Both the position numbers and the translations under genes were made by a program. 42,277 nt of DNA from the NCBI GenBank assembly GCA_031397815.1, contig JANNMJ010000108.1:1-42277 (forward strand), in the 5' to 3' direction. Numbering within the stretch: the first letter of the stretch is position 1; every line of letters starts with the position of its first letter. The stretch comes from JANNMJ01 sp031397815 (GTDB lineage: Bacteria; Bacteroidota; Bacteroidia; Cytophagales; Hymenobacteraceae). This document shows, in pieces, positions 1 to 7,284 of the stretch. Below the pieces are notes generated by a model. It was given only the letters and a program-made list of their open reading frames with translations. It searched no databases and was not told the DNA's origin.

Positions 1-2
1 GC

Positions 3-145
3 GTGGCCAGCTCTGTCCCAGATTTGTTATCATCTATCTAAACAACATCGCATTACGGCCGCGTGGCCTGCTCTGTCCAAGAGTTGGCTTCAATTTTAAA
101 AACTGAACCCCTAATCAACACCGTCTCTGGGACAGAGCCGGCCAC
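3..145. repeat. Three copies of a 20-bp REP-like repeat
   Basis: A 20-base unit with consensus GTGGCCNGCTCTGTCCCAGA occurs directly at 3-22 and 63-82 (the second with one extra mismatch) and inverted at 126-145. The second and third copies face each other and could form a long hairpin, as REP doublets do. The stretch is non-coding, upstream of purM, and may continue to the left of the window. No transposase is visible. Confidence 0.6.
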
Positions 146-202
146 ATCCACCCACATCCACCCATATCAACCCCAATACTTCCACGAACGCCCCTTCCGC
201 GG

Positions 203-210
203 CACCTTTG
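203..210 (+). promoter_or_regulatory. Candidate -7 box of purM
   Basis: CACCTTTG matches the Bacteroidota -7 consensus TAnnTTTG except at its first base. It ends four bases before the purM ATG, so transcription would begin at or within a base or two of the start codon. No good -33 TTTG is seen. Confidence 0.35.
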
Positions 211-214
211 CGGT

Positions 215-1432
215 ATGGCTTCGCTCCCCCTCGAATCAACCCCCGACCGATACGCCCAGCGTGGGGTGTCGGCGCAGAAAGAAGATGTTCACGCCGCCAT
301 TGCGGGGCTGGATAAAGGGCTTTTTCCACGGGCCTTCTGCAAGGTCGTGCCGGATTTACTCGGCAACGACCCCGAATGGTGTACCGTGATGCACGCCGAC
401 GGGGCGGGGACGAAGTCGTCGCTTGCATGGGCATACTGGCGCGAAACCGGCGATTTGAGCGTGTGGCGCGGCATCGCGCAGGATGCCGTCGTGATGAATA
501 CCGACGACCTGCTCTGCGTCGGCATCACCGACCGCATGCTCCTCTCCTCGACCATCGGGCGCAACAAGCAGCTCGTGCCCGGCGAGGTCATCAAGGCGCT
601 GATCGAGGGCACGGAAGAGGTGTTGGCAGATTTGCGGCGCCTCGGCGTCGGCATCCACAGCACGGGCGGCGAGACGGCCGATGTGGGGGATTTGGTTCGA
701 ACGCTCATCGTGGATTCCACGGTGGTCGCGCGCGCGCCACGGGCGGAAATCATCTCCAACGACCGGATTCAGCCCGGCGACGTAATCGTGGGACTGGCGT
801 CGGCGGGCCGCGCGACGTATGAGACGCGCTACAACTCCGGCATCGGCTCGAACGGCCTGACGGCGGCGCGGCACGATGTATTCGGCGCCGCTGTGCGCCG
901 CACTCATCCGCAGAGCTACGACCCGGCGCTGCCGGATACGCTCGCCTACGTCGGGCCGCACGGCCTCACCGATGCCGCGCCCGCCGAAGTGTTGGCCCAA
1001 CAGCCCGGTATGACCGTCGGCGAGCTGGTGCTCTCGCCGACCCGGACGTACGCCCCCGTGGTGGCGGCGTGGCTGCGCGCCGGGCTACGGCCGCACCTGC
1101 ACGGCCTCGTGCATTGCTCGGGCGGCGGCCAGACTAAAGTGCTCCATTTCACGCAGAACGTCCACGTCGTCAAAGACGATTTGCTGCCTGCCCCACCGCT
1201 TTTCCGGTTGATTCAAGCCGCTAGCGGCACGCCGTGGGCCGAAATGTACCGCACGTTCAATATGGGCCACCGAATGGAAGCCTACGTCCCGGCCGACGTG
1301 GCTGCCGAGCTGATTGCCATCGCTACCAGCTTCGGCATCGAAGCGCAAGTGGTGGGCCGGGTGGAAGCGGCCGACGGCCAAAATCGCCTCACGATCCGCA
1401 GTGAGTTCGGCGAGTTTGCGTACGGCGGGTAG
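215..1432 (+). CDS. purM: Phosphoribosylformylglycinamidine cyclo-ligase (AIR synthase, PurM)
   Basis: Catalyses ATP-dependent closure of the imidazole ring of FGAM to give AIR, the fifth step of purine synthesis, in the cytoplasm. The 405-residue protein carries the PurM signature MHADGAGTKSS at residues 59-69, the acidic segment VMNTDDLL near 93-100, GGETADVGD at 151-159 and the glycine-rich VGLASAGRATYE near 192-203. It is longer than the roughly 345 residues of the proteobacterial enzyme, as is usual for Bacteroidota, where the product is often annotated only as AIR synthase-related. The start is the ATG at 215, just after a -7-like box. The gene stands alone and converges on radC, with only 30 bases between the stops. 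No other pur gene is in the window. Confidence 0.9.
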   Translation: MASLPLESTPDRYAQRGVSAQKEDVHAAIAGLDKGLFPRAFCKVVPDLLGNDPEWCTVMHADGAGTKSSLAWAYWRETGDLSVWRGIAQDAVVMNTDDLLCVGITDRMLLSSTIGRNKQLVPGEVIKALIEGTEEVLADLRRLGVGIHSTGGETADVGDLVRTLIVDSTVVARAPRAEIISNDRIQPGDVIVGLASAGRATYETRYNSGIGSNGLTAARHDVFGAAVRRTHPQSYDPALPDTLAYVGPHGLTDAAPAEVLAQQPGMTVGELVLSPTRTYAPVVAAWLRAGLRPHLHGLVHCSGGGQTKVLHFTQNVHVVKDDLLPAPPLFRLIQAASGTPWAEMYRTFNMGHRMEAYVPADVAAELIAIATSFGIEAQVVGRVEAADGQNRLTIRSEFGEFAYGG

Positions 1433-1462
1433 TCTGACGTTTCGACCTTTTGCCGCCGCCCG

Positions 1463-2152
1463 CTACAACATCCCTTCGTCGGCGAAGCTGTAATAACCGT
1501 CTTCGGTGAAGATGAGGTGGTCGAGGATGGGGAGATCGAGCAGGGTACCGGCTTCGCGGAGCTTGCGGGTCAGGCTGATATCGGCTTGCGATGGACGCCG
1601 GTTGCCGGATGGGTGGTTATGCGCCAGAATCACCGCCGACGCCAGATGATCGAGGGCGGCTTTGAAGATGAGCTTCGGATCAGCTACCGTGCCCGCCACG
1701 CCCCCCTGACTCACTTTCTCGACCCGCATCACGTGGTTGGCGCGGTTCAGTAGCAGCAGCCAAAACTCCTCGTAAGGCACATCGAGCAGGTGCGGCCGGA
1801 GCACTTCATAAGAATCGGCGGACGACGTAATCACGACGCGGTCGGCCTTACGACTCTCTTTCCGCCGACGGCCCAGCTCCAGCGCGGCTACGATGGTCAC
1901 GGCGCGGGCCTCACCGATGCCGGGTAAGCGTTTGAGGTCGGTAATGGTGAGCTTGGCGAGGTCGTTGAGGTCGTTCTGCGCCCGTTGGAGCACCAGCTTC
2001 CCCACTTCCACCGCCGAGAGCTTGGTGGTGCCGGAATTGATCAGAATGGCGAGCAGCTCGGCGTCGGAGAGCGCGGCGCGGCCTTTCTGTAGAAGCTTTT
2101 CACGTGGCCGGTCATCTTCGGCCCACGCGTGGATCGGCGTGCGGTCAGTCAC
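1463..2152 (-). CDS. radC: RadC family JAB1/MPN-domain protein
   Basis: A full-length RadC of 229 residues. It has an N-terminal UPF0758 part with a helix-hairpin-helix-like LPGIGEARA at 76-84. The C-terminal metalloprotease-like JAMM domain carries the zinc motif HNHPSG (His178, His180) and an aspartate at about 191. RadC was historically linked to DNA repair, but its biochemical role remains unsettled. The ATG start at 2152 gives the usual family N-terminus (HAWAEDDRPREKLL). A good -7 box (TATATTTG) lies about 64 bases upstream. The gene is convergent with purM and divergent from the metallophosphoesterase. Confidence 0.93.
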   Translation of the reverse strand: MTDRTPIHAWAEDDRPREKLLQKGRAALSDAELLAILINSGTTKLSAVEVGKLVLQRAQNDLNDLAKLTITDLKRLPGIGEARAVTIVAALELGRRRKESRKADRVVITSSADSYEVLRPHLLDVPYEEFWLLLLNRANHVMRVEKVSQGGVAGTVADPKLIFKAALDHLASAVILAHNHPSGNRRPSQADISLTRKLREAGTLLDLPILDHLIFTEDGYYSFADEGML

Positions 2153-2215
2153 AGATTCGATTGGAAATCAGAGTAAAAAAGGCCGCAGCCGCTCTCGGTC
2201 GCGCACCTGCGGGAG

Positions 2216-2223
2216 CAAATATA
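2216..2223 (-). promoter_or_regulatory. Candidate -7 box of radC
   Basis: Read on the minus strand this is TATATTTG, an exact match to the Bacteroidota TAnnTTTG element. It would give a leader of roughly 60 bases before the radC ATG. The -33 element is not clear. Confidence 0.45.
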
Positions 2224-2280
2224 GGCGTTGCCTTCACTTGCAATATCCTTTAGGCCGCCGCGTCTGTTATGCCGTGGGCC

Positions 2281-2288
2281 AACCTTTG
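2281..2288 (+). promoter_or_regulatory. Candidate -7 box of the metallophosphoesterase gene
   Basis: AACCTTTG, one base off TAnnTTTG, lies about 70 bases before the preferred ATG at 2360. It shares ACCTTTG with the boxes near purM, ispH and the gene at 4672. Confidence 0.3.
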
Positions 2289-2359
2289 CGGGGCCGGTGG
2301 GCGTTTACCCATCGTTGGTCGCCGTGCGCGGCCTTCTTTTCCTGAGTCTTTCTCCTTCT

Positions 2360-3601
2360 ATGACCCGATTATTGATCGCGCTGGCTGTGCTGCTGGCCGT
2401 GGAGTTTTATGCTTATCAGGCCGTCCGGACGATTGCGCAGAGCTGGAGCCTGAGCGGCCAACGGGCCGCGTTCTGGACGTATTGGGGGCTGACGGCGATG
2501 CTCATCGGCGGAGTGGTGCTCGTGAGCGTGATGCGCGGCCGGGGCACAATGCCCGCCCAGTGGATCACGTACTTCTTCGCGACAATGCTCGCCTTTTGGG
2601 CCGGGAAGCTGGTGCTCGCCCTGTTCCCGCTCGGCGAAGACGTGGTGAGAGGCACCAAATGGGCCTTGAACCAAGCCCTGCCGGGGCCGCCGCGCTTCGA
2701 CCCGAGCCGGGCGCGATTCGTGAGCCTGATTGGGCTGGGCGTGGCCGCTATTCCGTTCGCCTCGCTGATTTGGGGGATGATGAAGGGCGCGACCGACTTC
2801 CGCGTGAAGCGCATCACGCTGCGCTACCCGAACCTGCCGGTCGCGTTCGACGGCTTCCGAATTCTGCAAATCAGCGACCTCCACGTCGGTTCCTACGGCG
2901 ATAACACCGAGCCGCTCGAACGCGCCTCGCGCCTCATCAACGAGCAAGGCGCCGACCTAGTAGTGATGACCGGCGACCTCGTCAACAACATCGCCCCTGA
3001 AGCCGAGCCGCACGTCGACGCCCTTTCGCGGCTGCGCTCGCGGTACCCGCTGCTGAGCATCCTCGGCAACCACGATTACGGCGACTACGTGAGCTGGGAA
3101 ACGCCCGCCATCAAGAAAGCCAACCTCGACCGCCTCAAGGCGCACCACAAAGCCGCGGGCTGGAATCTGCTCCTCAACGAGCACCGGATTCTGGAAAAAG
3201 ACGGCGAGCGCATCGCCATCCTCGGCGTCGAGAACTGGAGCTCGCACCTGAATTTCCCGAAGTACGGCGACCTCGCCGCCGCCCACCGCGGGACCGAGGA
3301 CGTGCCGTTCAAAGTCCTCCTCTCGCACGACCCCTCGCACTGGGATGCGCAGGTGCTGCCGAATTACCCCGCCATCGACTTGGTGCTATCCGGCCACACG
3401 CACGGGATGCAGTTCGGCATCAACATCCCCGGCTTCAAGTGGAGCCCCGTGCAATACGTCTACAAGCAGTGGGCGGGCCTGTATGAGCGCGGCAAGCAGC
3501 GGCTCTACGTCAACACCGGGCTGGGGTATATCGGGTATCCGGGGCGCGTCGGCTTCCTTCCTGAAATCACTGTGATTGAGCTGAAGCGCGGCGCCGCGTA
3601 A
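2360..3601 (+). CDS. Membrane-anchored metallophosphoesterase
   Basis: A 413-residue calcineurin-like phosphoesterase with an N-terminal membrane part. Hydrophobic helices lie at about 3-20, 38-58, 68-90 and 120-140, followed by the catalytic domain. The dimetal motifs are all present: SDLHVG (Asp173, His175), GDLVNN (Asp206), GNHDYGD (Asn237, His238), SHDPSHW (His323) and GHTHG (345-349). The family hydrolyses phosphoester or pyrophosphate bonds. Similar YkuE-type proteins are membrane-linked and some act on lipid-linked phosphates, but the substrate here cannot be read from sequence. I chose the ATG at 2360 because the open frame upstream encodes no plausible leader, while residue 1 from here begins a membrane segment. 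The gene is alone and is followed by a repeat and a strong terminator. Confidence 0.85.
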   Translation: MTRLLIALAVLLAVEFYAYQAVRTIAQSWSLSGQRAAFWTYWGLTAMLIGGVVLVSVMRGRGTMPAQWITYFFATMLAFWAGKLVLALFPLGEDVVRGTKWALNQALPGPPRFDPSRARFVSLIGLGVAAIPFASLIWGMMKGATDFRVKRITLRYPNLPVAFDGFRILQISDLHVGSYGDNTEPLERASRLINEQGADLVVMTGDLVNNIAPEAEPHVDALSRLRSRYPLLSILGNHDYGDYVSWETPAIKKANLDRLKAHHKAAGWNLLLNEHRILEKDGERIAILGVENWSSHLNFPKYGDLAAAHRGTEDVPFKVLLSHDPSHWDAQVLPNYPAIDLVLSGHTHGMQFGINIPGFKWSPVQYVYKQWAGLYERGKQRLYVNTGLGYIGYPGRVGFLPEITVIELKRGAA

Positions 3602-3649
3602 AGGCTTTGGCCTGATGTAGACCGGTTCAATATCCACCCAACATCCTAT

Positions 3650-3685
3650 CTCCCCTCTCCTTTGGTGTGGGGCCGGGGGTGAGGA
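3650..3685 (+). repeat. Copy 1 of a 36-bp dispersed hairpin repeat
   Basis: A 36-base element beginning CTCCCCTCTCCTTTGG and ending GGGGGTGAGGA. It recurs at 24636-24671 with three differences. It lies about 50 bases after a stop codon. Its CCCCTCTCC...GG-GGGG arms form a short hairpin, imperfect in this copy. Confidence 0.6.
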
Positions 3686-3694
3686 TACCCACTC

Positions 3695-3731
3695 AAAACC
3701 CCGCCGAAGCCACCCGCTTCGGCGGGGTTTT
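3695..3731 (+). terminator. Intrinsic terminator after the metallophosphoesterase gene
   Basis: A perfect 16-bp stem (3695-3710 with 3716-3731) with a 5-base loop. It starts with four A and ends in GGGGTTTT, so it could work in either direction. Confidence 0.75.
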
Positions 3732-3825
3732 GTGCTAATAGCCAACCCTAACGGAAGCGCACCCGTAAGCGACGACGGTTTCAACCCGAACCCCTCACCC
3801 CACCTTCCATTTTCCGCCCTAAGCG

Positions 3826-4494
3826 ATGAACAACCGAATCCTTTTTGCTCCGCTCGCCAGCGCTTTGATGTTGCTGGGAGCTTGTAACAGTGACAATAAG
3901 CCCGTCGAGACGACCGCCGAAGACCATTCCGCCTCCGGCGATACGGCCGTCGTGATGACCAACACCGCCGACCCGGAAGCGATGTACCGCGCCCGTGGCC
4001 GTCGGATTGCCGACCGCGTGTACACCGACCTCAAGGTGCAGGACACCACCGTCCGCACGCGGTTGGCTACCACGTATTACAGCCGCGCCAAGCGCTACGG
4101 CGAGCTGCAAAACCAGTATCAGGCCGACACCACCGGCCAGTATCAGGCGATGCGGCAGGCCGATATGGAGTACGAGAAAGAAGTCCAGACCGTGCTGACC
4201 GACCCCGCGATGTACAAAACGTACGAAACGCACCGCGCCGATTACGCCGACCAGAAGTACATGGACGAGAGCATGAGCACGTCGGATGACGCAGGCTCGA
4301 TGTCGTCGGGCGACGGTTCGTCGTCGGCCTCAGCGGCCGGTACCAGCGATGCCGAAATGGCCTCCGGCGGTATGGGCGGCGACAAAGCCAAAGTGAAAAT
4401 CAAAGGCGAAGACGGCTCGAAGCTCAAGATGAAGGACGGCGACGTCAAAGTGAAGGACGCCGACGGCACCAAGACCAAGATCAACGGCGACTAA
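3826..4494 (+). CDS. Putative lipoprotein with a Lys/Asp-rich C-terminal tail
   Basis: A 222-residue protein of no family I recognise. The N-terminus is a lipoprotein signal (hydrophobic stretch, then LLGAC with Cys at about residue 20), so a lipid-anchored envelope location is likely. Residues 45-145 look helical and charged, with several Tyr/Arg/Gln-rich stretches resembling Bacteroidota stress-related small proteins. A Ser/Gly/Met-rich linker (about 145-185) follows. The tail, about 187-222, repeats short Lys/Asp/Gly phrases such as KVKIKGEDGSKLKMKDGD. The ATG at 3826 is the only start giving the signal peptide. The gene stands between two terminators, so it is probably a single transcript. 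Function is unknown. Confidence 0.7.
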   Translation: MNNRILFAPLASALMLLGACNSDNKPVETTAEDHSASGDTAVVMTNTADPEAMYRARGRRIADRVYTDLKVQDTTVRTRLATTYYSRAKRYGELQNQYQADTTGQYQAMRQADMEYEKEVQTVLTDPAMYKTYETHRADYADQKYMDESMSTSDDAGSMSSGDGSSSASAAGTSDAEMASGGMGGDKAKVKIKGEDGSKLKMKDGDVKVKDADGTKTKINGD

Positions 4495-4575
4495 TCGGCG
4501 TAGAGTCAGTTTAAGACCCGTCCGCGCGGCCTCCTTCCGCTTCCGAAGCTGCTTGTGAAGCAACGCGCCCGCTCG

Positions 4576-4615
4576 AATCCCGCTCCGAAGCCTGTACTGG
4601 CTACGGGGCGGGATT
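4576..4615 (+). terminator. Intrinsic terminator after the lipoprotein gene
   Basis: Arms at 4576-4587 and 4604-4615 pair in 11 of 12 positions, with an inner AGCC/GGCT stem, and a TTTTT run follows. It lies about 80 bases after the stop at 4494. Confidence 0.6.
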
Positions 4616-4636
4616 TTTGTTTCCCTCCCCGCGTTC

Positions 4637-4644
4637 GACCTTTG
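4637..4644 (+). promoter_or_regulatory. Candidate -7 box of the gene at 4672
   Basis: GACCTTTG is one base off TAnnTTTG and is preceded by C, giving the same nine bases (CGACCTTTG) as the box upstream of ispH. It lies 27 bases before the chosen ATG. Confidence 0.35.
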
Positions 4645-4671
4645 TCTGCCCCCCGCCGCTCCCCTTTGCTG

Positions 4672-5361
4672 ATGCCTATTCGTTCCCTGCTGCGCGCTTC
4701 GCTCTACGGCGGTCTTTCGGTGTTGATGCTGTTAGCGGCCGGTGGGCGGGCGTGGGCGCAGGCACCGGCCAAAAAACCGGCCGCCGCCGCCGTCCTGAAC
4801 GGACCGGTGAGAGTGCGCGGGCTGGTCCTCGCGGCCCTCGACCGGCGGCCGATTCCCGGCGCGGGCGTTTTCGTGACGGAAACCCGCCAAGGCACCGTCG
4901 CCGACGTGCTCGGGTCGTTTCAAATCACGATTCAGCGGACCGATACGCTCGTCGTGCGCGCGATTGGGTTCGAGTCGCGGCGCTTCACCGTGAAGCCGAA
5001 CACGCCGGAGCAAATCGCCATCGAAATCCTCCTCTACCCCGATAGCGTCCAGCTCAGCCAAGTCACCATCATCGGCGACCGCCCCGATCGGCCCGAAATC
5101 AACCGCGCGCTTCGGGCCATCCGCCGTCCGAGCACCGCGCCGCCCATGGCGCACCGCGCCGTCGGGAAACCCATTTTCGCACCGCAGCCCACCGAGGCAC
5201 CGGAAGCTCCACAGGCGCTCCTAAACCCCGTCAGCTTCCTCTACGAGCAGTTTTCACGCGCCGGTCGCAACCGCCGCAAGCTGGCCGAGTGGGAAGCCCA
5301 GCGCGCCGCTGAGCTGGAGTATGAGCAGCAGTTGAAGATGGAAGGGCGGGAGCGGGAGTAG
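4672..5361 (+). CDS. Secreted carboxypeptidase-regulatory-like domain protein
   Basis: A 229-residue protein with a Sec signal peptide (residues 1 to about 29, ending in WAQA). A short Ala/Lys stretch leads into one CarboxypepD_reg-like (peptidase-associated) beta-sandwich at about 40-125: VRGLVLAALDRRPIPGAGVF, then GTVADVLGSFQI, then VVRAIGFESRRFTV. In Bacteroidota this fold is common in TonB receptors and secreted proteins, and standing alone its role is unknown. The C-terminal 100 residues are proline-rich and then helical and charged (about 195-229). I start at the ATG at 4672 because it gives a clean signal peptide; the open frame upstream overlaps the preceding terminator. Periplasmic or outer-membrane location is inferred. 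Confidence 0.7.
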   Translation: MPIRSLLRASLYGGLSVLMLLAAGGRAWAQAPAKKPAAAAVLNGPVRVRGLVLAALDRRPIPGAGVFVTETRQGTVADVLGSFQITIQRTDTLVVRAIGFESRRFTVKPNTPEQIAIEILLYPDSVQLSQVTIIGDRPDRPEINRALRAIRRPSTAPPMAHRAVGKPIFAPQPTEAPEAPQALLNPVSFLYEQFSRAGRNRRKLAEWEAQRAAELEYEQQLKMEGRERE

Positions 5362-5402
5362 GGGGGGGAGATGTAAGCAACTCCTGTTTGTTAAGGGTAT
5401 CA

Positions 5403-5597
5403 ATGAACATGAAATGCCAATTACCAGACGATGCCAATGGCAGAAGTAGGTGGCTTGAGATTGAAAAAGGCACTACTGGCTGGTATTTGTATGACTGTAC
5501 AGATGGAGTATGCTTTGATAATTGGTTTGAGGAGCTGGATTCAGCTCTCGAATGCGCTCTCGAAGATTATGGCGTAAAAAAGAATGATTGGACTTGA
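5403..5597 (+). CDS. Small acidic hypothetical protein
   Basis: A 64-residue ORF rich in Trp, Tyr, Asp and Glu, with two nearby cysteines (YDCTDGVCFDNW). It has no signal peptide or membrane segment. Base composition and codon use are clearly more AT-rich than in neighbouring genes, suggesting horizontal transfer. Small acidic proteins like this are sometimes immunity or antitoxin proteins, but no toxin partner lies beside it and I would not assign that role. The start is the ATG at 5403; another ATG follows two codons later. It lies just upstream of the 21-bp repeat array. Confidence 0.5.
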   Translation: MNMKCQLPDDANGRSRWLEIEKGTTGWYLYDCTDGVCFDNWFEELDSALECALEDYGVKKNDWT

Positions 5598-5617
5598 GGT
5601 GATTGTTGGCTGCTCGC

Positions 5618-5911
5618 ACGGTCGAATCAAGGGCTAACGTGGTCCATTCAACGGCTAACGCGGTCGAATCAACGGCTAACGCGGTCCGTTCAACGCCTCA
5701 CGCGCTCCGATCAATGAGTAACGCGGTCGAATCAACGAGTAACGCGGTCCGTTCAACGCCTCGCACGGTTCGATCAACGGCTATCGCGGTAGAATCATCG
5801 GCTAACGCGGTCCTATCAGGGGTTCGCGCGGTCCGTTCAACGACTAACGCGGTCTGATCGACGGCTCGCGCAGTTTTCCCTCGCCTCCGCGCGGTTTTCC
5901 CTCACATCTCC
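5618..5911 (+). repeat. 21-bp tandem repeat array, 12 clear plus 2 degenerate units
   Basis: Fourteen consecutive 21-base units without a single indel; units 1-12 cover 5618-5869 and degenerate units 13-14 cover 5870-5911. The consensus is close to GCGGTCGAATCAACGGCTAA plus C, with units alternating GAATCA and CGTTCA in the middle. Units 3, 6 and 9 resemble one another, as do 4 and 7, hinting at a 63-bp higher-order period. In the plus frame it reads as a heptapeptide near AVESTAN, open from about 5603 to a TGA at 5855-5857. There is no ATG, and the substitutions change amino acids freely, so I do not call it a gene. Confidence 0.9.
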
Positions 5912-5958
5912 ACATCTTTTCCACACCCCCACATCTTTTTCCCCACATCCCCACATCA
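5900..5958 (+). repeat. CCACATCT-rich low-complexity tract
   Basis: Several loosely spaced copies of CCACATC(T/C) separated by T- or C-runs, between the 21-bp array and the 3' end of the first DUF502 gene. A related tract lies at 6652-6672, beyond the 3' end of the second DUF502 gene. Confidence 0.6.
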
Positions 5959-5964
5959 TTCCCG

Positions 5965-6531
5965 CTACTCCCCCAACCGCGCTACCCCGCCGCTCACCAC
6001 AAACTTCATCAGCTCCGTAGCGGAAGCGTTGAGGTAGGTGATGCGTTGGCGTGGCAGCAATAGCACATCGCCGGAGAATTGGTAGGCCGACGGGACGTAC
6101 ACGGCCGCCATATCGGGCAGGTTGAGGTACGCGAGGCTCTCTTGGGTGACGAAGCCGATTTGGAAGCCGTCTTCGGCGGTGGAAGCGTCGTTGTCGGTGA
6201 GGCGAATGAGGACGGGGCGGTTGAACTTCGAGTTATCGCCGACGAGGGCATCAAATAAGTCGCGGGTGCTCGTGTAGAACAGGCCGATGACGGGAATCGG
6301 GTAGATCAGCTTCTCAACCTGCTGAAACAGCGGCCGAACCGCCACCGACGACCCCACCCACCCCAACACCGTCAGGCCGACGAGCACGGCGCCCGCACCG
6401 GCGCCGGGAATCCCCATATCGAAGGTGTTGTTGAGCCATTCGAGCGCCAACACCAGCAAATACATCGTGAGCGTAGCCGGACCAACCAGCAGCAACCCCC
6501 GGAAGAAATAGCGAATCAGCCGACGAATCAT
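5965..6531 (-). CDS. DUF502 family membrane protein (copy A)
   Basis: A 188-residue protein of the DUF502 family (function unknown; broadly present in Bacteroidota, other bacteria and plants). Two transmembrane helices lie at about 8-30 and 43-67. A conserved LIYPIPVIGLFYTSTRDLFD segment follows near 93-112. A beta-rich domain then holds the family motifs VLIRLTDND, GFVTQE and AAVYVPSAYQFSGDVLLLPR, ending in a conserved VVSGGVA. The start at 6531 puts MIRRLIRYFFRGLLL at the N-terminus, as in its neighbour. Gene order and similarity to the next gene show a tandem duplication. Confidence 0.85.
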   Translation of the reverse strand: MIRRLIRYFFRGLLLVGPATLTMYLLVLALEWLNNTFDMGIPGAGAGAVLVGLTVLGWVGSSVAVRPLFQQVEKLIYPIPVIGLFYTSTRDLFDALVGDNSKFNRPVLIRLTDNDASTAEDGFQIGFVTQESLAYLNLPDMAAVYVPSAYQFSGDVLLLPRQRITYLNASATELMKFVVSGGVARLGE

Positions 6532-6597
6532 GACGTGCAGCCGCTCAGCGAAATACGTGCGCCGACAGCCCGGCTAAGGTAGGGGATTTGCGAATGT

Positions 6598-6671
6598 GGA
6601 GATGTGGGGGAATGTGAAGGATGTGAGGAAGATGCGTTAAATCACGTCGTTTTCCACATCCCCACATCTCC
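6598..6671. repeat. Inverted repeat between the DUF502 genes
   Basis: GGAGATGTGGGG at 6598-6609 is perfectly complementary to 6660-6671, separated by 50 bases. The right arm belongs to a CCACATC-type tract next to the stop of copy B. It may be a terminator-like hairpin or a by-product of the CCACATC low-complexity repeats. Confidence 0.5.
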
Positions 6672-6682
6672 CCCCACTCCCC

Positions 6683-7261
6683 CTAATGGCTGGTCACGTT
6701 CGCTACGCCGCCAGAAACGATGAACTTCATCACCTCGGCGCTCGGCAGGTTGAGCGGCACGATGTGGTGGCGCGGAACCAGCAGCAGCTCGCCGGAAAAG
6801 TTGTAGGAATCGGGGAAGTAGACGGCCGCCATCTCCGGCAGACTGAAATTGGGGAGCGTCGCCTGCGTCACGAACCCAATCTTGTACGACTGGGAGTCTT
6901 CCGTGAGCTTCACCATCACGGGCTGATTGAACTTCTGATTATCACCGACGAACGCGTCGAAAAGGTCGCGGAGGCTGGTGTAAATGATGCCCACGAGCGG
7001 CAGCCGATTCACGAGCCGCTCGGCGAGCACCAGCAACGGCCGCACCACCAGCGACGACCCCACCCAGCCGACCATCGCCACCGCCACCACCACGATGAGG
7101 ATGCCGAGGCCCGGCACGCCCACGTCGAACGTGGTATCGAGCCAGCGCATCAGCCCCACGACGAAGTACACCGTCAGCGAAGCGGGCGCCAGAATCAGCA
7201 GCCCTCGGAAGAAAAAACGAATCAGCAGGCGGAGCGGCGAGGCGGGCGCAGAAGGAGACAC
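6683..7261 (-). CDS. DUF502 family membrane protein (copy B)
   Basis: A 192-residue paralogue of the gene at 5965-6531, with the same plan: two membrane helices (about 15-35 and 45-70), LVGIIYTSLRDLFDAFVGDN near 97-116, GFVTQATLP, AAVYFPDSYNFSGELLLVPR and a C-terminal IVSGGVA. The spacing of all motifs matches copy A, but the sequences have diverged considerably, so the duplication is not recent. It starts 24 bases after the ispH stop in the same direction, so ispH-DUF502B-DUF502A may be one transcript. Function unknown; membrane location is inferred from the helices. Confidence 0.85.
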   Translation of the reverse strand: MSPSAPASPLRLLIRFFFRGLLILAPASLTVYFVVGLMRWLDTTFDVGVPGLGILIVVVAVAMVGWVGSSLVVRPLLVLAERLVNRLPLVGIIYTSLRDLFDAFVGDNQKFNQPVMVKLTEDSQSYKIGFVTQATLPNFSLPEMAAVYFPDSYNFSGELLLVPRHHIVPLNLPSAEVMKFIVSGGVANVTSH

Positions 7262-7284
7262 GAAGGGCCGGGCTTAGAAGAGAG

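Noticed and set aside
5603..5857. Heptapeptide repeat protein gene (AVESTAN-type)
   Set aside because: No ATG or convincing start, freely non-synonymous differences between units, and the repeat continues past the stop codon with the same period; treated as a DNA repeat.
5618..5911. CRISPR array
   Set aside because: Units are contiguous 21-mers with no conserved repeat/variable spacer alternation, and no cas genes are present.
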